From assembly GCA_013286765.1 (NCBI GenBank), contig JABDFB010000055.1:1-14208 (forward strand): a stretch of 14,208 bases of DNA. Direction: 5' to 3'. Shown piece after piece: positions 7,021-12,619 of the stretch. The number at the start of each line of letters is the position of its first letter. The first letter of the stretch is position 1. This DNA comes from Deltaproteobacteria bacterium. GTDB taxonomy: Bacteria > Bdellovibrionota > UBA1018. The position numbers and the translations under genes were made by a program. The notes under the pieces are model-generated. The model worked only from the letters and a program-made list of their open reading frames with translations. It was not told where the DNA came from and ran no database searches.

Positions 7021-7037
7021 CTAGGCGAATCGTCTAG
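7021..7037. promoter_or_regulatory. 17-bp near-palindrome just before metF
   Basis: CTAGGCGAATCGTCTAG is a palindrome apart from one mismatched pair (G/T at positions 5 and 13) and its central base. In RNA it forms a seven-pair stem (including one G-U) with an AAT loop, ending 12 bases before the metF ATG. It could be a repressor operator near the promoter or a hairpin that limits ribosome access. Confidence 0.45.
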
Positions 7038-7049
7038 TCTGGACATCCA

Positions 7050-7979
7050 ATGGCCATTTTTCCATTTCGACCCGATCAAAAGTTAACAGCAGTTTTGGCG
7101 AAGCAAAACTTCACATTGTCGGCTGAAGTTATTCCTCCACGAAATGGGGCAGATCAGTTTAAAGTTCTTCAACAAATCGATCAGCTCGTCAAAGCGGGTG
7201 CCCAATTTCTGGCGGTAACAAAAGGAGCAGGGGGCAGTCTCCGCGCCGGTAGTTTACCGATTGCTCAAGTGATTAAAGAACAATTTAATGTTCCATGCAT
7301 TGCTCACTTTACTTGTCGTGACCTAACGCCTTTTGATGTTGAAAATCACCTGATGGATCATCATTATTTTGGGATCAGAAATATCTTGGCGTTACGAGGT
7401 GATCCTCCTGACGGACAAGCCGAATGGAAACCTAGAGAGGGGGGGTATCTTTACGCTCATCAACTAATCCAACAGATTCGTAAATTGAATGAGGGGATTT
7501 ATCTCCATCGCCCCGGAGGCGGACCAAACGTTAATTATTCTGAACGAACGGATTTCTGTATCGGTGCTGCTGCCTATCCTGACCACCCGGACGAAAGGGA
7601 GAGGATTGAGTTTTTTAAACTGAAGATCGATGCGGGCGCCCAGTTTGGAATTACCGATATGCTTTTTGATCCCGATTCGTATGGATATTTTCTGGACCTA
7701 TGTGCGAAGCACTCGATTCAGGTGCCTATTCTCCCCGGGACAAGAGTACTGAGAACAAAGCCTCTCGCCCAGCGGTTAATCTCTAAATTTAAAGTGAAAC
7801 TACCCCAGCATATCTTTGATCGACTTAGTGATGAAGACGGCCCCGATGCGGTTAAGCGGGGCTTAGAGCTTTTTAACGAACTCACGGAGCGTCTAAAGTC
7901 CCTGGGTGCGCCGGGCGTTCATCTTTACGTGATTTCGGATACAGAAAGTGCGACACAAGCACTTAGACGGTTGGCATAA
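7050..7979 (+). CDS. metF: 5,10-methylenetetrahydrofolate reductase family protein
   Basis: The family reduces methylenetetrahydrofolate to 5-methyltetrahydrofolate with FAD, supplying methyl groups for methionine synthesis in the cytoplasm. The product is 309 residues, near the usual ~300. Visible landmarks are the catalytic-type Glu26 (SAEVIPPRNG), Thr57 in VTKGAGGS, His86 in AHFTCRDLT, Asp118 in LALRGDPPDG, the IGAAAYPDHPD strand (about 171-181), and KIDAGAQFGITDMLFD (about 192-207). In E. coli MetF the equivalent of Asp203 is Gln183 in the motif ITQ, which contacts folate; here it is ITD. The overall fit is still clear, but the change may alter the substrate or mark a specialised paralogue. 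The ATG at 7050 has only a weak GGA upstream. A near-palindrome precedes the gene and tRNA-Leu follows 38 nt downstream. Confidence 0.85.
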   Translation: MAIFPFRPDQKLTAVLAKQNFTLSAEVIPPRNGADQFKVLQQIDQLVKAGAQFLAVTKGAGGSLRAGSLPIAQVIKEQFNVPCIAHFTCRDLTPFDVENHLMDHHYFGIRNILALRGDPPDGQAEWKPREGGYLYAHQLIQQIRKLNEGIYLHRPGGGPNVNYSERTDFCIGAAAYPDHPDERERIEFFKLKIDAGAQFGITDMLFDPDSYGYFLDLCAKHSIQVPILPGTRVLRTKPLAQRLISKFKVKLPQHIFDRLSDEDGPDAVKRGLELFNELTERLKSLGAPGVHLYVISDTESATQALRRLA

Positions 7980-7999
7980 TAGACAAAACGATGTAAAGA
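7971..7999 (+). promoter_or_regulatory. Putative promoter of tRNA-Leu
   Basis: TTGGCA (7971-7976, overlapping the metF stop) and TAAAGA (7994-7999) are 17 bases apart. Initiation would fall near 8006, about 12 nt before the tRNA. The tRNA could also be read from metF. Confidence 0.4.
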
Positions 8000-8017
8000 A
8001 AGAGTGCAGTTTCATGA

Positions 8018-8106
8018 GCCGGGGTGGCGGAACAGGTAGACGCACAGGACTTAAAATCCTGGGCTCCTCACGGGGCGTGCCCGTTCGATTCGGGTCCTCG
8101 GCACCA
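8018..8106 (+). tRNA. tRNA-Leu (anticodon UAA)
   Basis: This is a class II tRNA of 89 nt. The acceptor GCCGGGG pairs with CCTCGGC (one G-U). The anticodon arm CAGGA-CTTAAAA-TCCTG gives UAA, reading leucine UUA/UUG. A long variable arm follows (about 8061-8080), then T arm with TTCGATT, discriminator A and an encoded CCA (8104-8106). Confidence 0.97.
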
Positions 8107-8109
8107 ATG

Positions 8110-8132
8110 AAAAAGAAAAAACACGCAGTGTT
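8110..8132 (-). terminator. Possible terminator of the SUI1/YciH gene
   Basis: On the - strand, AACAC-TGC-GTGTT (complement of 8120-8132) is a short perfect stem followed by a T-rich run interrupted by one C (complement of 8110-8119). It lies eight bases past the stop of the gene at 8141 and faces the end of tRNA-Leu. The stem is short, so strength is uncertain. Confidence 0.45.
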
Positions 8133-8140
8133 GCGAAGTC

Positions 8141-8512
8141 TTACCCTTTTGTATCTATGCCCTCATTTTTTAACAGCTCACGAATAACGGTACGTTTGTC
8201 TCCTTGGATTTCGATTATCCCATCCCGACCCTCCATACTATAAGTGCCACCGGAACCACATTTCTTTTTAAGCTTCGTTGTCAAAGTCTTTAAAAAAAGT
8301 TCATTCTTTGGGAGACGGTCAATGACAGTAACCGTCTTGCCTGCCCGATTTTGCTTTTCAAGACGTAGGACCGCAACGAACTTATATTTCTTAAGATCTT
8401 CTTGTTTTGGACAAACGCACTCTGAGACGAGTTCTTTACACTTCTGACATTTTTGATTTAATTTGGGATCTGTTGAATAGACAAGGCGGCCATCTTTGTG
8501 GGTCGGATGCAT
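8141..8512 (-). CDS. yciH: SUI1/YciH-type translation initiation factor
   Basis: The 123-residue product carries RLVYST near the N-terminus, which is typical of bacterial YciH. A zinc-knuckle-like C-x2-C-x6-C-x-C follows (Cys22, 25, 32, 34). Then comes a SUI1 fold from about residue 45, with the family loop LKKKCGSGGTY (81-91) and strand GIIEIQGDKR. SUI1/eIF1 proteins check start-codon pairing on the small ribosomal subunit; bacterial YciH is a less understood homologue linked to initiation fidelity and stress. The ATG at 8512 has TGAGGA close upstream, the best ribosome-binding site in this region. It lies 46 nt downstream of the kinase-like gene on the same strand and could be read from that transcript, although no functional link is evident. 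Confidence 0.88.
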   Translation of the reverse strand: MHPTHKDGRLVYSTDPKLNQKCQKCKELVSECVCPKQEDLKKYKFVAVLRLEKQNRAGKTVTVIDRLPKNELFLKTLTTKLKKKCGSGGTYSMEGRDGIIEIQGDKRTVIRELLKNEGIDTKG

Positions 8513-8558
8513 CGTTCCTCAGTAGCAGACTTAACTGGACTTTTGAATCCTTCACCCG

Positions 8559-10418
8559 TCATTTTGCTGGAATATCTGCCGTGTAATCTGGAAGCCGCTT
8601 TGCGTCTGACACGCTAAATCGCACCTGGAATAAATCTTTCATGAACGCATCGATGGCCACGTTAGGTGCCACATCCAGCTGGGTCTCGAACGGATGTTTA
8701 TTCTCAATGTCTTCTTGCGCAAGGTTTTCAGATCGAAACCAAATGGCTCTATGATCGGGAGGGCCTGCCAGGCTAAAAATACCGGTGAGAAGGGGTTTGC
8801 CGTTTTCGTAAGTCAAAGGTGTTTCTGACGCGACCATTTCGCCATTCGGATAGATAAAGAAGAAGTAATTACCGGCAGGCATATTTCGCATCCGAACGCT
8901 GGTCAGAGAATTCGCTCGCTCGGAGGTGACTAAATCCGCGCTTGCGGGCATTCCAAATTGAGTTTTTAGCAAGTGCTGGGTTTGAATCAGCTCCACCTGT
9001 CGCTGAAATTCTGCAGCTTCGATGCGGAATTTGGGATCGGGAGCAATTCCCCGAACGAGGAGCTTTTCGATCGCCGTCACTGGTGTCTTGAATTTACCTG
9101 TATTTCCATCGCAATTAATACCGCAGTATTTGCAAAGGGCATCTAGACCGGCGTCGTTTCCTTCACTTTCGGTGATTGTTCTGACCTTACTCAATGCCAG
9201 GTACACCTCAGAGTTTGTACCTTTGCATCCTTTGCCTTCAGTTAGGCCAAAAATCTGGTACATGCTTAAAGTGGTAGAATAGACATCTAGTTTTCTAAGT
9301 CTATTTAATACGGAGGTAAAAATCGGCCTCGGCGTTTGGTCAGGCTCTGAAAGAACGAATTCAGGAGGAAGATAGGCGGGAGTCGCGCCCGTCCCAGTTT
9401 TTTGTCCTCCGTAGGCAGCATTGCCAAAATCAGTGATTTTAAAAGTTTGTCCGTTGTTATGAGAGAGAATATTTCCAGGTTTCATATCGCAGTGAGGGAT
9501 TCTTTTTCTATGGAAAAGAGCTTCCTGGGCATAGACGTGATTCATGAGCCGGAGGAACATTTCTTCACTGATTTTATTTCCAAATTTTGTTTTTAGATTT
9601 CTTATGTCACCATCACTGAAGTAATCGCCGATCAAATAAGTACTGATTTTACATTTCTTTATTGTGTGTAGTTTGGCAATTCCGGTGCTTTCCGCAAACT
9701 GATTTTGAATTTCAAATTCCTTTTGAAGTTGGGCTTCGTGCGCCTTCACGTTCTCTTTTGGCGTCGGAATAAAGTAACAAGCTCGCCATGACGTAAAATC
9801 TTGGAACGGACTGGCCAGCTCGAAACCAGAGCGCTGCGGGGCTAGAATGGCGCTACGTTTAGCTCCTACATAGACTTTCTTAATTCCGCCGGAACCTAGA
9901 ACGAATTGGGGAAATCCAAGATAGACTTCATCGTTATCATCCGCAAATGCAACACCGGATAGTGGCTTTTCCGGAGGTGTCCTACTTAACAGGGGATAGA
10001 CATTTCTTTTGTCAGCACTATTTGGAACTTCCGCAGTAACAAGAACGACACCTGCGAGAGTTTGAGCTAGGTTTTGAAGCTCCGGCTCTGATAGAGGAGT
10101 AGAGGCCTTTTTTCCTCTTGATCCTTCTTTTAAGCAAATAGATTTGTCGATCTGCTCGACAAATGATTGTGCGAAAGCCTTTGCCTGAAGCAACTCGTCC
10201 TCAGTAAACCAATAAGTGACCCCGTTTGATTCAATTTTAAACTTTGTTTCGAATTCGGTTTCTTCGAAGGTAATTCCGCTGGATTCGGGGCTGGCGCCAG
10301 TCGATTCAGACCAGACTTTTGCGTCGGATGCGTAGACGGCGGCTGGAAAAGGGAGGAGTAGGGCCAGTATTACTGGAAGTGCCGTGCTTAGCATTTTTAA
10401 ATTAGTATACGAATACAT
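8559..10418 (-). CDS. Exported protein kinase-like protein
   Basis: The 619-residue product starts with a Sec signal peptide: hydrophobic core ALPVILALLLPFPAA (13-27) and cleavage after VYA30. A unique region (31-170) precedes a kinase fold. The fold has the glycine loop GSGGIKKVYVG (175-185), a possible alphaC Glu (235 or 237), the catalytic loop HCDMKPGNIL with Asp311, Lys313 and Asn316, the metal motif DFG (330-332), and PPE (351-353) in place of APE. The usual AxK lysine of strand 3 is not visible; Lys180 in the glycine loop might replace it. An insert with Cys429, 432 and 436 follows, then an unrecognised C-terminal domain (about 500-619). Export is odd for an ATP-dependent enzyme and suggests either secretion into another cell or a non-kinase role. 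The start is ATG 10418 or ATG 10394; neither has a ribosome-binding site, and TATACT nine bases before 10394 could give a nearly leaderless message. It is 57 nt downstream of the LRR-like gene. Confidence 0.8.
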   Translation of the reverse strand: MYSYTNLKMLSTALPVILALLLPFPAAVYASDAKVWSESTGASPESSGITFEETEFETKFKIESNGVTYWFTEDELLQAKAFAQSFVEQIDKSICLKEGSRGKKASTPLSEPELQNLAQTLAGVVLVTAEVPNSADKRNVYPLLSRTPPEKPLSGVAFADDNDEVYLGFPQFVLGSGGIKKVYVGAKRSAILAPQRSGFELASPFQDFTSWRACYFIPTPKENVKAHEAQLQKEFEIQNQFAESTGIAKLHTIKKCKISTYLIGDYFSDGDIRNLKTKFGNKISEEMFLRLMNHVYAQEALFHRKRIPHCDMKPGNILSHNNGQTFKITDFGNAAYGGQKTGTGATPAYLPPEFVLSEPDQTPRPIFTSVLNRLRKLDVYSTTLSMYQIFGLTEGKGCKGTNSEVYLALSKVRTITESEGNDAGLDALCKYCGINCDGNTGKFKTPVTAIEKLLVRGIAPDPKFRIEAAEFQRQVELIQTQHLLKTQFGMPASADLVTSERANSLTSVRMRNMPAGNYFFFIYPNGEMVASETPLTYENGKPLLTGIFSLAGPPDHRAIWFRSENLAQEDIENKHPFETQLDVAPNVAIDAFMKDLFQVRFSVSDAKRLPDYTADIPAK

Positions 10419-10475
10419 CTGATTAGTAAACTGATTGTGAGTCGTTAAACTAAAGTTAGTCTGTGTATATGTGCT

Positions 10476-11114
10476 TTATACTTCGTCTTCGACGGAAAAT
10501 GCGGGGACTTCACCCTTTTTTGAAGTTAACTGAATGTTAATTTGCTTACGTCGCCACCCTTTTGATCCGGTTATTTGTCCATCAACAGCCATATCTACTA
10601 TTTTTTCTAGTAATGCTGGTTTTGGAAAATATCCGTTTGAGATATTTAAGGTTTTGAGATTACCCATTTCCAAAATAGCTTTGACGGCGGATTGATCGAA
10701 GGCATATCCTTGAACGTCGATAGTAAGGCTTTTTAAATTCTCAATTGTTTTAATCGCCTCGAGCAATCGCCCAAAGTGAGAATTATTCTTAAACCAGCCT
10801 TTTTTTAGTCCTGAAAGATCATAACTAGTTAGAGTACTCCGATTTGTTTTAATATACTTTATTTCAGCGTCGATATCTTGAGTTTTGGAGTTAAAAGCGT
10901 GATAAGTAGGGCCAGAGATGAAAAAAGCCATTTCGTCAATGGGCTTTTCGCTTCGGTTATAATTGCATTCTTTTTTCTGGGATTTGTGACAGCCAAAAAT
11001 TTTTGTAAACCAATTTTTCACACATCCACAAGGACTATCTGCCCGTGCGGAATTTACATGGGAGAGCCCTAGTGCCAAAGCTAACATCGAAACAGCTAAA
11101 AACCGATTTTTCAC
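10476..11114 (-). CDS. Exported leucine-rich-repeat-like protein
   Basis: The 212-residue product has a clear Sec signal peptide (FLAVSMLALALGLSHV core, cleavage after ARA25). A short Cys-rich head follows (Cys29, 31, 42, 50). The central part has leucine-rich-repeat character: LTSYDLSGL (95-103), NLKSLTIDVQG (126-136) and NLKTLNISNGYF (152-163); the last two are 26 residues apart, close to a long LRR period. The tail is polar and acidic at the end (VEDEV). No enzyme motif is seen, so binding is the likeliest role, in the periplasm or outside the cell. The GTG at 11114 is preceded by AAGGAGA, a strong ribosome-binding site, and by a strong promoter. It is the first gene of a probable two-gene unit with the kinase-like protein, which suggests it is a partner or co-secreted protein. 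The exact LRR class is uncertain. Confidence 0.72.
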   Translation of the reverse strand: MKNRFLAVSMLALALGLSHVNSARADSPCGCVKNWFTKIFGCHKSQKKECNYNRSEKPIDEMAFFISGPTYHAFNSKTQDIDAEIKYIKTNRSTLTSYDLSGLKKGWFKNNSHFGRLLEAIKTIENLKSLTIDVQGYAFDQSAVKAILEMGNLKTLNISNGYFPKPALLEKIVDMAVDGQITGSKGWRRKQINIQLTSKKGEVPAFSVEDEV

Positions 11115-11146
11115 AAAATCTCCTTAAGATATTAAAATAGGATCGT

Positions 11147-11175
11147 ACTATAGCATATATCTAAATTGGAATCAA
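11147..11175 (-). promoter_or_regulatory. Extended -10 promoter of the LRR/kinase unit
   Basis: On the - strand, TTGATT (complement of 11170-11175) and TATAGT (complement of 11147-11152) are 17 bases apart. TGC directly precedes TATAGT, giving an extended -10. Initiation near 11140 leaves a 25-nt leader ending in AAGGAGA before the GTG at 11114. Confidence 0.68.
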
Positions 11176-11271
11176 TTATTATAGTGGAATAAATAAGGTA
11201 AAGCATTTTAGCTAGTTAGATGCGAGTGGTGGGGCAACTATTACGGCTCTAGTGTCAGGTGGAGGTCCAGG

Positions 11272-12594
11272 TCATCTCAAATGCTCCGGCAATTTGTCCT
11301 TAATCACCCGATAGGCTGGCCCATAGTCGCCCAACGGTGCGCCCTGATTCCGATGAATATAGCTTATGAAATTTGCAGAAATCACAAGTTCGCATATCCA
11401 CAAGCTAATCAATATCCGGCGCCCTGCGATGGTGAGGGGATTTGCCCAGCGGACTAAGAGTATAAATTCCAATGGAAATGTCACACACAGATAGTATCTC
11501 CGAATGGAAACTCCTGTCAGTGTGAGCAAAAACCCACAAGACCAAAACGTCGCATTTTGCACAAACGCTGTCCACGAACTTCGACCAATAAAGGAACCTT
11601 CCAGATCGAATCGTCCGCGCCACAATCGAAGTAAGCCTAATCCCAAAATTACCGACCATAGACCAATTGCCAACCCGTGTGCTAATCCTACCAAATAAGT
11701 CGGTTCACCATTCCAAAGTGGATATCGCAAAAAATCCGCAATCTGAACCCACTGTGAATTTCCTTTCGAAACTCCTAATGGATTTCCTAATGATATTCCG
11801 ATTGGATCTGTCAGCCAGAATACCCAAAACCGGAGTTGGATCATTTCCTTCCAATCACCTAAAACCGAATGCCCCACTGGATTTCGCATCACCTCAAGAG
11901 CCCACGGAATCAACGGTAGAGCTCCTATGGTCGAACCTGCAAACCAACCCGACCAGCACACCGGTTTCCATAGTAGATCAGCTTTGTGGAGAGGGCGACG
12001 ATCGAAAAAAAAGGTCCAAATCGCTAGAGCGGCTGCAAAGAAAAATCCACTCATATGGATCTGCCCAATAAGGGCTCCAACCAAGCCCCATACAAATGCA
12101 CCACCAATCGTTGTTCTTTGCCACCAACCCATGAGGATCAGGATTGAAAAAAAAGGAAGAAAAGCCTCGGGCCAGAGTTTACGATGGATCCAAACCAGAA
12201 ACGGATTTACTAAACTCAACCCACACGACCAGAGCCAGACGACCTTCTCTTCAATAGTCTCTAGAAAATAATAGGCAAAGGGCAGAATTAATAAAATTCC
12301 GAAAATAGAAAATAGCTGAACGGCGGTTGCGAGATCTGTTGGATGATGAATCCCGAACAACTTTGCCAACGCCGCAAATACCCAAATGCTCATTCCGGGA
12401 TTAGGGAGATAAACACCTGAGGCAATTCCCTTCCACGGCCAGGCAATGGAATTTCCAATCAACTGTGATTGATGAAAATTATATTGCTCATCCTCCTTGT
12501 ATTCCATGTCATTGACATACAGAATTCGTAGAAGAATTCCCGCAACTAACGCAAGAAATAGAAAAACCGCCCAACCTCGATGCACTTGCTTCAT
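11272..12594 (-). CDS. GT-C (GT39/ArnT-like) lipid-linked sugar transferase
   Basis: The 440-residue protein is a polytopic membrane protein with about ten or more helices, beginning with a helix at about 9-26. In the first extracytoplasmic loop it has YKEDEQYN (Glu34-Asp35-Glu36), the acidic signature of GT-C enzymes such as protein O-mannosyltransferases and ArnT. These enzymes use a polyprenyl-phosphate sugar as donor and transfer it, on the outer face of the inner membrane, to lipid A, protein or glycan. It is shorter than E. coli ArnT (about 550 residues) and lacks a clear C-terminal periplasmic domain. The ATG at 12594 has AGGGG about ten bases upstream. It starts 25 nt after the deacetylase fusion gene ends, which indicates one transcript and supports transfer of a de-N-acetylated sugar. 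Acceptor and sugar cannot be read from sequence. Confidence 0.8.
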   Translation of the reverse strand: MKQVHRGWAVFLFLALVAGILLRILYVNDMEYKEDEQYNFHQSQLIGNSIAWPWKGIASGVYLPNPGMSIWVFAALAKLFGIHHPTDLATAVQLFSIFGILLILPFAYYFLETIEEKVVWLWSCGLSLVNPFLVWIHRKLWPEAFLPFFSILILMGWWQRTTIGGAFVWGLVGALIGQIHMSGFFFAAALAIWTFFFDRRPLHKADLLWKPVCWSGWFAGSTIGALPLIPWALEVMRNPVGHSVLGDWKEMIQLRFWVFWLTDPIGISLGNPLGVSKGNSQWVQIADFLRYPLWNGEPTYLVGLAHGLAIGLWSVILGLGLLRLWRGRFDLEGSFIGRSSWTAFVQNATFWSCGFLLTLTGVSIRRYYLCVTFPLEFILLVRWANPLTIAGRRILISLWICELVISANFISYIHRNQGAPLGDYGPAYRVIKDKLPEHLR

Positions 12595-12619
12595 ATTTTT
12601 CAGCCCCTGAGCTTCAAAC

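Noticed and set aside
11221..11271. Repeated GGT triplets downstream of the GT39 gene as a terminator or structured RNA
   Set aside because: The repeats do not form a stable stem and no T tract follows on the - strand.
11504..12271. Long open frames on the + strand opposite the GT39 gene
   Set aside because: They are antisense to a multi-helix membrane protein with family motifs, have low-complexity Pro/Ser/Lys composition, and overlap one another.
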